Assembly: GCF_001514495.1 (NCBI RefSeq)
Contig: NZ_BCNM01000004.1
Location: 124,001 to 188,000, forward strand
Direction of reading: 5' to 3'
Origin: Paenibacillus pabuli NBRC 13638
GTDB lineage: Bacteria; Bacillota; Bacilli; Paenibacillales; Paenibacillaceae
DNA length: 64,000 nt
Shown here: positions 35,027 to 44,836 of the stretch, piece by piece
Layout of the letters: every line of letters begins with the position of its first letter
Position numbering within the stretch: the stretch's first letter is position 1
Program-made: the position numbers and the translations under genes
The notes under the pieces: model-generated
Seen by the model: the letters and a program-made list of their open reading frames with translations, nothing else
What the model was told of the DNA's origin: nothing
The model's database searches: none

Positions 35027-36232
35027 ATGAATCAGGGAGTGACCCCTCGTCAGTTGGTTCTGTTCATCATGCTGCTTAGCATTACAGGCACGTTGATTCA
35101 GCCCCATGCACAGGCCATTTTTTATGCAGAACAGCATGCTTACTTGTCCTACATCCCTGTATTTGTTGTCATGACGGGATCTTTATGGATGTTGAGTCGT
35201 GTTCAGCGTCGGTTTCCCGATAAGGACCTGTTTGAATCTTTGGTGGAACGATTCCCCTTTTTGGGTCGATTGACCGGTGTGATGTATATCTTGTTTTATC
35301 TGTTTATATTTGCCCGTGATATCCGGCTAATTGGTGACTATGTAAGTATTACATTGCTGGAGACAACCCCAATTTCCATCATTGTACTGTCCCTTCTGGT
35401 CATGTCCATTTTCATCGTGAGGGGAGGGCTGGGGTCTTTAATTGGAATGTCCGAGTTGTATGTACCTCTTTTCCTGCTGATTTCCTTAATTGTGCCGTTT
35501 ATGCTTATTAAGCAAATTGAACTGGAAAATCTGATGCCGTATTTTGACATCGATGTTGCAGGTGTTGGCAAGGGAAGCTGGTACTTATTCTCCTTTTTTG
35601 GAGAGATGATTGCATTGCCTTTTGTGATCAAGGGCAGTGATTTTCGTTTCAAATCCGTCTTATGGGGAATTACAATTGCAACCTTGGTGTTGATTCTGGT
35701 TTTGATCGAGACCATTGCATCGATTGGTGTGCCCATTGCATCCAGACTGGTTTATCCTTCCTATGAGCTGGCAAGGCAGCTGCAGATTAGTGATTTTCTT
35801 GACCGATTTGATTTGGCTCTGGCAGCAGTGACTTTGCCTGCGATGATTACCAAGATTGCCTTTGATCTGTACTTTGTCTGCTGGGGGTTGAAGCGAATGA
35901 TTCCCAAAGTCTCAGGTAAAATCATGACGGGACCGGTTGCTTTGATTGGTTTTGTGTGTGCCTTCTGGTTTTTCAAAAACGCAATTCAGCTCTTTCGCTT
36001 TACAAGGGAATGGACATGGATTGCAATCATTTTTGAAGTGTTGTTTCCCATTATACTCTTTGTGTTCCTTCGTCCCCGCAAAAAGGAGAAGGACACCGGA
36101 CGTTCAACGGACAATCCGAAACAAAAGCAGCCTTCCCAGGAGGATAAACAAGAAAAGGTGTCGCGGGATGGTGGGGAATCAGGCGAGGACAAGCATGAAG
36201 GGCTTCAGGGTGGCGAACTGCAGCCTTCCTGA
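35027..36232 (+). CDS. spore germination receptor B subunit (GerAB/GerKB permease)
   Basis: A 401-residue APC-superfamily protein with about ten helices, which binds the germinant. It begins with TPRQLVLFIMLLSITGTLI. The C-terminus is unusual: after the last helix (about 345) a 50-residue highly charged tail (RPRKKEKDTGRS...KHEGLQGG) extends into the cytoplasm, while most B subunits end soon after the last helix. AAAGGAGG precedes the ATG. It is the last gene of the operon. Confidence 0.92.
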   Translation: MNQGVTPRQLVLFIMLLSITGTLIQPHAQAIFYAEQHAYLSYIPVFVVMTGSLWMLSRVQRRFPDKDLFESLVERFPFLGRLTGVMYILFYLFIFARDIRLIGDYVSITLLETTPISIIVLSLLVMSIFIVRGGLGSLIGMSELYVPLFLLISLIVPFMLIKQIELENLMPYFDIDVAGVGKGSWYLFSFFGEMIALPFVIKGSDFRFKSVLWGITIATLVLILVLIETIASIGVPIASRLVYPSYELARQLQISDFLDRFDLALAAVTLPAMITKIAFDLYFVCWGLKRMIPKVSGKIMTGPVALIGFVCAFWFFKNAIQLFRFTREWTWIAIIFEVLFPIILFVFLRPRKKEKDTGRSTDNPKQKQPSQEDKQEKVSRDGGESGEDKHEGLQGGELQPS

Positions 36233-36361
36233 TACATGTCATCAAAAATCGTTATAGATGAACCGGCGTAAAGAGGGAAAACACGGTTTCCCTCCATAGA
36301 CGTACCCTGTATACTGTAGTCAGACGGATGACATTCGGCTGAATGAACGGGGGGAACAGGA

Positions 36362-37198
36362 ATGGTTCAACATTTGGCAGGTATACGTGTAGCACTGACA
36401 GGACCGCGAAAATCCAAAGAGATGTCCTTGCTGGTTGAGAAAATGGGTGGAATTCCACTTGTTCGACCTGCACAAGGAACTGTATTTCTGGATGATCGTA
36501 ATATTCGGGATGGCCTGGTATCCTGGATTTCCGATCCGCCAGACTGGACGGTATTGACTACGGGCATGGGATTGGATGCTATTTTTGATATGGCTGAGGA
36601 TATGGATATTGCTGTTCAATTACTGGATGCGTTGTCGGACTCTTCAATTGCGGCAAGAGGGTACAAAACCGTTAATGCACTTCGAAAGCGTGGACTCACT
36701 CCGCTGGTCCGGGATGATGACGGCAGTACGGATGGACTGATTCGTGAATTCGCTTCACATGATCTGGCGGGGCGGAGCATAATGTTGCAATTGCATGGGG
36801 AGACAGCTCCCAAATTGGTCAGATGGCTGGAGGAACAGGGTGCTCTTGTACGTCAGGTGCTTCCTTATCGTCACGTTCCGCCTGAGGAGGGAGAACTCGA
36901 ACTGCTGCTGAATGAGATTTTGCTGCATGAAGTGGATGCTGTCGCATTTACGAGTGGCCCGCAGGTGAGGTTTCTGGTTGAATATGCCGCGTCCAAGGGA
37001 AAGCTTGAACTCATGCAGGAGGCTTTTCGGCAAGATGTCGTACCGGCTTCAGTGGGCAGGGTTACAGCAAACGCCATGCGTGAGGAAGGTATCGAAGCAC
37101 TTGTAGTTCCAGAGGACGAGAAGATGGGAGCCCTAATCGTTGAGTTGGGGCGTTATTACGATGCCAAACGTGTGGACAAGGCTGATCTTCTGCAATAA
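36362..37198 (+). CDS. uroporphyrinogen-III synthase family protein (HemD-like)
   Basis: A 278-residue two-domain protein (GIRVALTGPRKSKEMSLLVEKMGG...; DAVAFTSGPQVRFLVEYA). It resembles uroporphyrinogen-III synthase, which closes the haem/cobalamin tetrapyrrole ring. It stands alone, outside a hem operon, so it may be a paralogue or a stand-alone copy with a special role. GGGGGG lies upstream. A terminator follows at 37271. Confidence 0.8.
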   Translation: MVQHLAGIRVALTGPRKSKEMSLLVEKMGGIPLVRPAQGTVFLDDRNIRDGLVSWISDPPDWTVLTTGMGLDAIFDMAEDMDIAVQLLDALSDSSIAARGYKTVNALRKRGLTPLVRDDDGSTDGLIREFASHDLAGRSIMLQLHGETAPKLVRWLEEQGALVRQVLPYRHVPPEEGELELLLNEILLHEVDAVAFTSGPQVRFLVEYAASKGKLELMQEAFRQDVVPASVGRVTANAMREEGIEALVVPEDEKMGALIVELGRYYDAKRVDKADLLQ

Positions 37199-37270
37199 GT
37201 GTAACTGTACCAGCGCAATGTTGATACCATGATGAATTGTATCCACATCCGAGATTCATAGCATTCCTGG

Positions 37271-37301
37271 TTCTGATCCGATTCATGGATCAGAATTTTT
37301 T
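37271..37301 (+). terminator. terminator after the HemD-like gene
   Basis: TTCTGATCC (37271-37279) pairs with GGATCAGAA (37287-37295), followed by TTTTTTG. The rest of 37199-37545 shows no supported gene; a 60-codon reverse frame there has no start signal. Confidence 0.85.
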
Positions 37302-37545
37302 GTGTTTTGTCTGGTGATTTCTGCTCTCAACAAGTCGAGACAAGTCATTAGATAGAGCGATGCTACCAGAAATGTTGCAGCTGAATATGCCCTGAATCAC
37401 CTGTATAAGCTTAACGACTCGGATCACATGAAAGTCATCTGAGACTTTGGTCGTGAAGTTCGGCGTGTTCACTCATAATTAAAGGTTTTCAGATAATTAT
37501 GTGGAATGAATTAAAGACCGATTAGGCTTGTGAAGGAGGGACAGC

Positions 37546-38268
37546 ATGATGAAAACCGTATGTGTAACGGGGGCGGCCCGGGGATTGGGACTGGCTCTGA
37601 CGGCACAAATGCTGAAAAGAGGCTATACCGTCTATGCGGCAGGGCTCGACCTGGAAAAGTCGGATGGAATTCGTCTTCTTACGGATGCCTATCCGAAGCA
37701 TTTACGCGCCATTGAACTGGACATTGCTGATGACCTGTCTGTGGCTTTGTTCACGGAGACACTTAAGCTGGATACAGCGCATTTGGATATGCTTATCAAT
37801 AATGCGGCTATACTAGGAAGTATAACCGATCATATCCGCGGCCCGTTAAATATGGCGGAGATGGCAGAAGTATTTAACGTAAATACCTTGGGAACATTGC
37901 GTGTAACGCATGCCCTGCTGCCCCTCCTTCTTCAAGGGACAAACAAGCTGATTGTCAATATATCTTCGGAGGCAGGCAGTATTGAGCAATGCAGCCGGGA
38001 TGGATGGTTTGCCTATTGCATGTCCAAGTCTGCGTTAAACATGCAGGCCCGCCTTGTGCATAATGGTCTGAAGAATGAAGGTGGGCAAGTGATGCTGATT
38101 CATCCCGGCTGGGTACAGAGTTATATGAGCGGGGAATTGAATACCGCCGCAGACCTCACGCCTGATCAATCGGCACAATATATCACAGCACTCATCGATC
38201 GCCATAAGCAGTTCATGGGGGATCAACCCGCGTATGTCGATTACAAGGGGGACGCACTTCCCTGGTAA
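37546..38268 (+). CDS. short-chain dehydrogenase (C-factor/sniffer-like)
   Basis: A 240-residue SDR. It has the cofactor motif TGAARGLG, NNAA after DMLI, and the catalytic Y-x3-K as YCMSK. The pattern of a very short N-terminus and the GSITDHIRGPLNMAEMAEVFNVNTLG segment resembles C-factor/sniffer-like SDRs. GAAGGAGGG precedes the ATG. The ThuA-like gene follows at 32 bp, so the two probably form an operon. Confidence 0.85.
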   Translation: MMKTVCVTGAARGLGLALTAQMLKRGYTVYAAGLDLEKSDGIRLLTDAYPKHLRAIELDIADDLSVALFTETLKLDTAHLDMLINNAAILGSITDHIRGPLNMAEMAEVFNVNTLGTLRVTHALLPLLLQGTNKLIVNISSEAGSIEQCSRDGWFAYCMSKSALNMQARLVHNGLKNEGGQVMLIHPGWVQSYMSGELNTAADLTPDQSAQYITALIDRHKQFMGDQPAYVDYKGDALPW

Positions 38269-38300
38269 TGTTGTGACTGGTAATTTGAAAGGAGTTTTTA

Positions 38301-38942
38301 ATGATGGATCATCGTAAAAAAGCGTTGTTACTTGGTGATTATACTCATCCGGATTGGCATCCGCTGCAAGGAGTGGATGCGGAGATCAGCCGGATTTTCC
38401 ACGATACTATGACTGTGCAGTGCAGTGAGAATCGCAACATGCTGCTGCAAGAAAATATAACCGGATTTGATGTATGTATCTGTTACATGGACGATTGGAA
38501 GGGGAAAGTCTCTCCACAGCAGACAGCAGGTTTATTGTCCTATGTTAGCAATGGAGGTGGACTGGTCATTATACATAACGGAATTACACTCCAGAATCGT
38601 TATGAGTTGAAGCAGATGATCGGTGCCAAGTTCCTGCATCATCCCCCTTATGCACCACTTGAATTCACCGTAACCGAGGAAAGCCATCCGGTGACGGAAG
38701 GTATTTCCGGATTTACCATGGAAGAAGAGCCGTATCTGTTTGAATTCGGTTCATTTGCCGAAACGAAAATTCTGCTTGAATATCAGTCCGAAGAAGGTCC
38801 GAAGCCTGCAGCCTGGGCACATAGATATGGTGTTGGACGTATTGTTTACCTTATGCCTGGACATCATGTCCCTTCGTTTGCACATGAAACCTATCGCCAG
38901 TTAATTTTGCAGGCTGGCAAATGGGCTGCGCGTTACGTATAG
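38301..38942 (+). CDS. ThuA domain-containing protein
   Basis: A 213-residue protein with a class-I glutamine amidotransferase-like fold of the ThuA family (KKALLLGDYTHPDWHP, YVSNGGGLVIIHNG, GRIVYLMPGHH). ThuA proteins are linked to sugar metabolism; no sugar genes flank it except the SDR upstream. AAAGGAG lies six to seven bases before the ATG. Confidence 0.8.
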   Translation: MMDHRKKALLLGDYTHPDWHPLQGVDAEISRIFHDTMTVQCSENRNMLLQENITGFDVCICYMDDWKGKVSPQQTAGLLSYVSNGGGLVIIHNGITLQNRYELKQMIGAKFLHHPPYAPLEFTVTEESHPVTEGISGFTMEEEPYLFEFGSFAETKILLEYQSEEGPKPAAWAHRYGVGRIVYLMPGHHVPSFAHETYRQLILQAGKWAARYV

Positions 38943-39014
38943 TCGGGGCGTTTTTTTGTGTGCGTGATATTTAGGGGTATAATATAGAGATCAACGAAGA
39001 GGAGGATGACAAGA

Positions 39015-39392
39015 ATGAGCGATTTGTTCAAAAAGGCAATCTCGTTAGGTCTCGGCCTTACCGTCGTAAGCAAGGAAAAAATCGAAAAAACCGTGGATGA
39101 TCTGGTCAAGCGCGGTGAACTTGCGCCCGGTGAATCCAAAGCGTTGGTCGAGCGCCTGATGGAACGGGGCGATGAGGAGCAGGGCCAGTTCAAAAGAATG
39201 ATACAGGAACAGGTCAAACGTGTACTTCAGGAAGTAGGCGTGCCATCCGAAAGTGATGTAACCAGTCTGGAACAGCGTGTTGCGGTCCTTGAGAAAAAGC
39301 TCGCTGAACTGGGAGGCACACCCCAGCTGCAACCTGAGGCATCCCCAGCTCCGCTTGAAGTTCCTCCTCTCAAAGGAAACGAGATCGAGTAA
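39015..39392 (+). CDS. phasin-like coiled-coil protein
   Basis: A 125-residue helical, charged protein (SDLFKKAISLGLGLTVVSKEKIEKTVDDLVKRGEL) with a coiled coil at about 70-105 and a proline-rich tail. It fits the phasin / polyhydroxyalkanoate synthesis regulator family seen as a partner of UbiB-like kinases. GAGGAGG precedes the ATG at 39015. The UbiB-like gene begins at the next base after its stop. Confidence 0.75.
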   Translation: MSDLFKKAISLGLGLTVVSKEKIEKTVDDLVKRGELAPGESKALVERLMERGDEEQGQFKRMIQEQVKRVLQEVGVPSESDVTSLEQRVAVLEKKLAELGGTPQLQPEASPAPLEVPPLKGNEIE

Positions 39393-41063
39393 ATGGCTGT
39401 GCGAATTAAACATGTCGGCAGATACCGGGAAATCGCCATGGCGCTGGTGCGTCATGGCTTCGGTTATATGGTCGAGGAATTGGGATTGTTCCAGTTGCTG
39501 GCTATACCACGCCGATGGATGTCGCGTGAGGCACACACCACCTTAACGCTGAGTGAGCGCATTAGGCTTGTACTTCAGGAGCTGGGGCCAGCTTTCGTTA
39601 AGCTGGGGCAACTGGCAAGTACAAGGGCAGATCTGTTGCCGGAGTCTGTCATCCGCGAACTTGTGAAGCTGCAGGATCAGGTCCCCCCATTTTCTTCGGA
39701 GACGGCACGGGGTATTTTGGAACAGGAATTGGATACACCGCTGGAGGACATCTTTTCCCGGTTCGAGGATACTCCTGTAGCCGCAGCCAGTATTGGACAG
39801 GTGCATCTGGGTAAACTCCGAAGCGGTGAGGCTGTAGCCATCAAAATTCAGCGGCCCGGCATTTCGCGTATTGTCCAGCGAGATCTGGATATTCTGCGCG
39901 AGTTGACAGCCATGGCGGAGAAACGCTGGGATTGGGTGAAGCAGTACCAGATTCCGCAAATGGTGGAAGAATACGCCCAGGCACTGATGGCCGAGCTGGA
40001 TTATACGGTGGAAGGCCGTAATACCGAGAAGATAGCACAGCAGTATCAGCAGGATAACAAAGTGAAAATCCCCGTGATCTACTGGGATCAAACTTCTTCT
40101 CGTGTACTCACCATGGAATACATTGAGGGCATCAAGCTGAATGACCGCGACGAGTTGATTAAACGTGGACATGATCTGAATAACATTGCGCAGCGACTGG
40201 TTGATTCATTGTTGAATCAGATCTTCATTCACGGATTTTTTCACGCTGACCCGCATCCGGGCAATCTGATGGTGTTGAAGGATGGAAGGCTGGCCTTTAT
40301 CGATTTTGGCATGGTGGGAAGTCTGAGTGATGAAATGAAGCAGCAGCTGGCTTCGCTCATTATCGGATTGATGCGCAAGGATACGGACAGCATGATTCGG
40401 GCAATTGAGAAGCTGGGCATGATGCCAGATGATATGGATCTGCGAGGGCTTCATAGCGATCTGGACAAGCTGCGCAGCAAATATTACGATATTCCCTTTT
40501 CCAAAATCAGCGTGGGTCAAGCATTGAATGATCTGTTCAGCGTAGCCCAGCGACATCGGGTCGTCATGCCTGCCGACATTCTGCTGCTAGGGAAGTCGCT
40601 GCTCACCATGGAAGGTGTTATCGAACATCTCGATCCTTCTTTGAGTATTGTGGATATGGCGGAGCCCTTTGGACGGAAGTTGATCAAGGAACGTTTCAAT
40701 CCGGGGCGGATCAAGAATCGTCTGTTTCGAAGTGCTGCTGATATGGCTGAGAGTGTCATGGGGCTTCCGGGACAGCTGAGACAGATCTCATCGATCATCA
40801 GCAAAGGAAAACTGCGGCTGGAGATCAATGTCCCTGAACTTGAAGCACTTATGCGCAGACTGGACCAGATCAGTAACCGATTGTCCTTTAGTATCGTGCT
40901 GCTCGCTTTTTGTATTATTATGGTGGGGTTGATTATTGGTTCCTCTATCAGTCACCAATCTACCATGTTATGGGATATTCCCGTAATTGAGATTGGTTTT
41001 CTGGTAGCGATTCTGATGGTGGCCTTCTTGCTCTATTCGATATTTAAATCAGGGAGATTCTAG
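39393..41063 (+). CDS. UbiB/ABC1 atypical kinase family protein
   Basis: A 556-residue protein-kinase-like ATPase with two C-terminal helices (about 500-550) that anchor it in the membrane. It has KxGQ (LGPAFVKLGQLASTRADLLP), the alanine-rich loop AAASIGQVH, HADPHPGNL and IDFGMVG. The family supports quinone or isoprenoid-lipid biology; in menaquinone-using Firmicutes its function is not settled. It directly follows the phasin-like gene and is translated with it. Confidence 0.9.
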   Translation: MAVRIKHVGRYREIAMALVRHGFGYMVEELGLFQLLAIPRRWMSREAHTTLTLSERIRLVLQELGPAFVKLGQLASTRADLLPESVIRELVKLQDQVPPFSSETARGILEQELDTPLEDIFSRFEDTPVAAASIGQVHLGKLRSGEAVAIKIQRPGISRIVQRDLDILRELTAMAEKRWDWVKQYQIPQMVEEYAQALMAELDYTVEGRNTEKIAQQYQQDNKVKIPVIYWDQTSSRVLTMEYIEGIKLNDRDELIKRGHDLNNIAQRLVDSLLNQIFIHGFFHADPHPGNLMVLKDGRLAFIDFGMVGSLSDEMKQQLASLIIGLMRKDTDSMIRAIEKLGMMPDDMDLRGLHSDLDKLRSKYYDIPFSKISVGQALNDLFSVAQRHRVVMPADILLLGKSLLTMEGVIEHLDPSLSIVDMAEPFGRKLIKERFNPGRIKNRLFRSAADMAESVMGLPGQLRQISSIISKGKLRLEINVPELEALMRRLDQISNRLSFSIVLLAFCIIMVGLIIGSSISHQSTMLWDIPVIEIGFLVAILMVAFLLYSIFKSGRF

Positions 41064-41073
41064 CATAACAACA

Positions 41074-41121
41074 AGGCCCGCGAAGAGATCTTTTTAAAGA
41101 ATCTTTGCGGGTCTTATTTTT
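41074..41121 (+). terminator. terminator after the UbiB-like gene
   Basis: AAGGCCCGC pairs with GCGGGTCTT (with G-U), and AAGAGATCTT with AGAATCTTT in part, followed by ATTTTTATAG. Confidence 0.7.
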
Positions 41122-41210
41122 ATAGTTTTTTGGAGAATGCCATATTCAGGCCAGCATCAGTATACGTAAGGCATGACAGCTAATGTAATTCCGCCTTTAT
41201 CAATTTTTGC

Positions 41211-41921
41211 AGCTCGGGCAAAACGACACTTGTCAGCTACTGTGCCGTTTCTATGAGTTTTGCGAAGGCGAGATCAAAATTAACGGTGTGGATATTCGCT
41301 CGTTTGATGTCAGGGAGCTGAGAGAGCATATCTCGGTTGTTTTTTCAGGAATTCGGAAAATATGAGTTATCCTTGCGCGAAAATATCGCTGCCTATCGAA
41401 CACAGGCCACAGCGGTATTCCAGGATTTTGTACGCTATGAAATGAATCTTGGGGACAATATTGGACTAGGCAATCTTGCAGCTGTTAACGAGCGAAGGAT
41501 GATCGAAAGAGCTGCCAAGCTGGGCGGAGTGGCCAGATTTCTCCACCAACTGGGGCAAAAATACGATACACAGCTGGGTAGGCTGTTCGCAGGCAGAAGC
41601 CTTTCCGGAGGAGAATGGCAGCGGATTGCATTATCCCGTGCTTTTATGAGAGAGGATGTTGCCGCATTGCTGATCTTGGACGAACCTTCCTCAGCGCTGG
41701 ATGTGTTCATGGAGGAAGACGTATTCCAGCGAATGCGGGATTTAATGAAGAACAAGACGGTGGTCATCGTCTCGCATCGGTTAAGCACTGCACGCCACGC
41801 AGATTATGTAGTCTATATGGAACAGGGTAGAATCATGGAGACGGGAACCCACGACCAATTGCTTGTGAATGGGGCAGGGTATGCCGAACTGTACAACATG
41901 CAGGCTCAAAAATACAGATAA
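41211..41921 (+). pseudogene. chimeric, frameshifted ABC transporter ATPase remnant
   Basis: The remnant starts abruptly inside Walker A (SSGKTTL). One base is missing near 41232, after which the frame reads QLLCRFYE...GVDIRSFDVRELREHISVVF. An extra T in the run of six at 41340-41345 causes a second shift. The open frame from there to 41921 contains VFQEFGKYELSLRENI and then, 75 bp later, the same block again as VFQDFVRYEMNLGDNIGLG. It ends with LSGGEWQRIALSRA, LLILDEPSSALD, VSHRLS and GTHDQLL. A block repeated in divergent forms suggests two ABC exporter genes fused by recombination. No membrane domain remains. Confidence 0.85.
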
Positions 41922-41934
41922 GAGGTGAGATGAA

Positions 41935-42390
41935 ATGAGCGTGGTAACGATTGACAACCTGCGGCCGTTTACGGAACGCGATCTGGCGATGCTGGAGGAT
42001 TGGTTTAAGGATGCAGAGGTTCATCGACGATTGGAGGGAATGCTTCCTTTAGGCGAGTGGTACCGGCATGTCGAGCAGCATCCCGGTTATGACGTGTGGG
42101 TCGCTTTTTCGGAGGATGAAGCTGTAGGCGTAATTATGATTGAGCAGGAGGAGCATAATACGGGAAGCATTGCCATCGTTGTCAATCCGTCGGTTCGGGG
42201 CAAGGGCTACGGCAGGGCAGTGGTTGGAAAAGCCATGCAGCTGCCCGAGCTGGGAACGATCCATAAATGGTACGCCGGAATTGAAGCCGACAACGCTGCT
42301 TGTTTGAAGTGTTTTCAGTCTACTGGTTTTGTACTGGAGAACGAGGCTCCCGATGAAGATGGTTATTTCTCTTTATGGCATATCGCATAG
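41935..42390 (+). CDS. GNAT family N-acetyltransferase
   Basis: A 151-residue acetyl-CoA-dependent acyltransferase. It contains the acetyl-CoA loop VRGKGYG (about residues 84-90) and the C-terminal NAACLKCFQSTGF. AAGAGGTGAG precedes the ATG. It stands 13 bp after the ABC remnant and appears intact, so it may have been part of the earlier gene cluster. The substrate is unknown. Confidence 0.88.
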   Translation: MSVVTIDNLRPFTERDLAMLEDWFKDAEVHRRLEGMLPLGEWYRHVEQHPGYDVWVAFSEDEAVGVIMIEQEEHNTGSIAIVVNPSVRGKGYGRAVVGKAMQLPELGTIHKWYAGIEADNAACLKCFQSTGFVLENEAPDEDGYFSLWHIA

Positions 42391-42413
42391 AGTGAAAACA
42401 AGGAGGGAAAGCA

Positions 42414-42734
42414 ATGAAAAGAATAATACAGCTGCTTGTGTTCATTCTGCTTGTCTCGTTTCTTCCTGTGTCTGAACTAAAAGCATCCGATCGGCAGGCC
42501 GATTACACCTTTCTCATCTATATGATCGGTTCGGATATGGCAAGCGATTTTCATATGGCAAGCGATGACTTAAAGGAAATGATGAGAGTCGGCTCTTCCA
42601 GCAACGTAAATGTAGTCGTTCAGACAGAAGGGGCCCAGCGCTGGGACCATTCGTCCATCGAACCCGGTCTGAATCATTCCATGAAACCCAACGAGGGAGG
42701 TTTTTTTGTCATTAGATTATTATGTTCAAAATAA
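42414..42734 (+). pseudogene. truncated clostripain-family (C11) protease
   Basis: A signal peptide (about 1-25) and the start of a clostripain-type domain are present (YTFLIYMIGSDMASD, LKEMMRVGSSSNVNVVVQTEGAQRW). After about residue 84 the match ends and the frame stops at 106 residues. The catalytic His/Cys part, expected hundreds of residues later, is absent from the following 500 bp. It has a good AAGGAGGG site. It could yield a secreted fragment, but no activity is expected. Confidence 0.7.
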
Positions 42735-42860
42735 AGTATTTTTGAATAAAGTAACGAAAAGATTAGATTCTAAGAGATATACTGTTATATTCTTAGCTTA
42801 ATTGTGTTGTACATATTGCATCCTGTGGTTATAATAATAGGTCAGTACATTAACGGACCC

Positions 42861-43015
42861 AGTTTTTCTGAGAGGGGAAAACTATAGGTGCCATGCTTTG
42901 CTCATGGTGCCCTGAAGGCAAGAAAAAGAAAACGGAATGGGACGGAAACAAGCGGGACCACAGGAACGGATGAGACGTGTTCAAAATTGATGTTGTATAG
43001 CCTAATTCCTGTGGT
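42861..43015 (+). other. structured leader RNA candidate before the SulP gene
   Basis: Three local stems lie in the 516-bp gap. Stem 1 is AGTTTTTC/GGAAAACT (42861-42883). Stem 2 is GGTGCCATG/CATGGTGCC with two G-U pairs and a seven-base loop (42887-42911). Stem 3 is ACCACAGGAA/TTCCTGTGGT (42957-42966 with 43006-43015), perfect over ten bases. I could not match them to any riboswitch class I know. It may be a regulatory leader, a small RNA or debris of the decay zone. Confidence 0.4.
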
Positions 43016-43250
43016 GAAAGATTCGTAATTTGAGGTACAGACCAAGATCAAGCTTGGGAACAGTGAAATGCGCCGAATTGATTATGCTGTAGATATGATG
43101 CTATTTAGCCACGATTGACGAATTTTGCGGAAGAGTATTCCGCTGTTTTGTGCTGTCTGTTGTAATGGATCAGTGATGAATCGTTTCGTTACCCATCAGG
43201 TGATAAGACAAATTTGAGTTGATACACGTAGGAGGAACGACAAAGGACTT

Positions 43251-44702
43251 ATGAATACTTTAAAACAACAATGGTTTGGCAACATTCGCGGAGACGTGCT
43301 GGCAGGCATAACGGTAGCGCTGGCGCTAATCCCGGAAGCTATTGCGTTCTCGATCATTGCAGGGGTCGATCCGATGGTCGGATTGTACGCTTCGATCACG
43401 ATTGCGATTGTGATCTCGATTGCTGGTGGAAGACCGGGCATGATCTCGGCAGCAACGGGCGCCATGGCGGTGCTGATGGTAGGACTCGTCAAGGATTATG
43501 GCGTGGAATATCTGTTTGCTGCTACAATTCTGACAGGTATTATCCAGTTTATTCTGGGAATTTTCAAGGTTGGACGGTTTATTACGTTTGTACCTCATTC
43601 GGTACTGACAGGGTTTGTGAATGCACTGGCGATTCTGATCTTTATGGCGCAGCTGACCCATTTCACGGGCGCCAACTGGATTATGTATGCGATGGTAGCA
43701 GGCACGCTGACGATTATTTATATTTTGCCAAGGTTTTTCAAAAGCGTTCCGGCTCCACTGATTGCCATTGTGATCATGACGATCATTACGGCGCTGTTAC
43801 ATTTGGATGTCAAAACCGTAGGTGATATGGGCAATCTCACAAGTACTTTGCCTATGTTCCACCTGCCCAATATTGACTGGTCCCTCAATACGCTAATGAT
43901 TCTACTGCCTTATTCGTTCACGATGGCACTGGTAGGTTTGTTGGAATCCCTGCTGACCGCTACCATCGTGGATGAAATGACCGAGACCAAGAGCAGCAAA
44001 AACCGCGAGGTACGCGGTCAGGGAATCGCGAACTTTGTCAACGGCTTGTTCGGCGGCATGGGCGGCTGTGCAATGATCGGACAGTCGGTTATTAATGTGA
44101 AATCTGGTGGTCGAGGTCGATTATCGACATTTACGGCAGGGGCTTTTCTCGCCATATTGTTGTTATTGCTGAGTGGTGTGGTGAAAGAGGTGCCGATGGG
44201 TGCACTCGTAGGTGTGATGTTTATGGTGTGCATCGGTACGTTTGACTGGAGTTCCATCAAGAACATTGCGCGTGTGCCACGGGCGGAAGCCATTGTCATG
44301 ATCATCACGGTTGCAATTGTAGTGTATACTCACGATCTGTCCATCGGTGTGATGGTCGGTGTTGTCCTTAGCGTTCTTCATTTTGGCTGGAAACAGACCA
44401 AAATCCGAGTGCAGGCTAATGAGGAGCAGGGGCAGAAGGTGTACCAGGTTAACGGACCGTTCTTCTTCGGTTCATCCTCCCGCTTTGTCGATGAGTTCAA
44501 TGCAGAAGCCGATCCGCAGGAAATCACGATTGATTTTGGTGGCTCACATATTTGGGATAACACGGCGGTTGTCGCCATTGGGAAAGTGAAGTTCAAATAT
44601 GCGAAGCTGGGCAAAACGGTACATCTGCGCGGACTGAACGAGGAAAGCTCTCGTTTGCTTGATAAAAGTGGATTGGCTACGGTGCAAGGGCAAAGTTCGT
44701 AA
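43251..44702 (+). CDS. SulP family anion transporter with STAS domain
   Basis: A 483-residue membrane transporter with about 10-12 helices of the SulP fold ([27 protein letters not shown]). A C-terminal STAS domain follows (about 395-480, [37 protein letters not shown]). Likely substrates are sulfate, bicarbonate or a related anion. AAAGGA lies five to six bases before the ATG. It is monocistronic with a terminator at 44748. Confidence 0.9.
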   Translation: MNTLKQQWFGNIRGDVLAGITVALALIPEAIAFSIIAGVDPMVGLYASITIAIVISIAGGRPGMISAATGAMAVLMVGLVKDYGVEYLFAATILTGIIQFILGIFKVGRFITFVPHSVLTGFVNALAILIFMAQLTHFTGANWIMYAMVAGTLTIIYILPRFFKSVPAPLIAIVIMTIITALLHLDVKTVGDMGNLTSTLPMFHLPNIDWSLNTLMILLPYSFTMALVGLLESLLTATIVDEMTETKSSKNREVRGQGIANFVNGLFGGMGGCAMIGQSVINVKSGGRGRLSTFTAGAFLAILLLLLSGVVKEVPMGALVGVMFMVCIGTFDWSSIKNIARVPRAEAIVMIITVAIVVYTHDLSIGVMVGVVLSVLHFGWKQTKIRVQANEEQGQKVYQVNGPFFFGSSSRFVDEFNAEADPQEITIDFGGSHIWDNTAVVAIGKVKFKYAKLGKTVHLRGLNEESSRLLDKSGLATVQGQSS

Positions 44703-44747
44703 TTAATTGCTATAGCTGAATCCAAATGAGTAACATTGATAGGTGAT

Positions 44748-44802
44748 AAAAGGTGCTGTCCTGCAAGTCATGATGGATCATGACAGGGACGGCCTTTTTT
44801 TT
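44748..44802 (+). terminator. terminator after the SulP gene
   Basis: AAGG..CTGTCC pairs with GGACGGCCTT (two-base bulge, one G-U), with an inner GTCATGAT/ATCATGAC stem, followed by eight T residues. Confidence 0.75.
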
Positions 44803-44836
44803 ATATAGGTCAGCTAAAAACTTAATTAGTTTGGGT

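Noticed and set aside
37290..37472. Reverse ORF of 60 codons between the HemD-like and SDR genes
   Set aside because: No ribosome binding site or family match; it runs into the terminator of the HemD-like gene.
41337..41921. A functional 194-residue ABC ATPase
   Set aside because: Walker A lies in another frame upstream, the start would be a TTG inside a T-run, and the VFQ block is duplicated; it is a remnant.
42840..43020. Known riboswitch classes (c-di-AMP ydaO, TPP, SAM, M-box, cobalamin, T-box) before the SulP gene
   Set aside because: The conserved motifs of these classes are absent; only generic stems are present, so it is kept as an unassigned structure.
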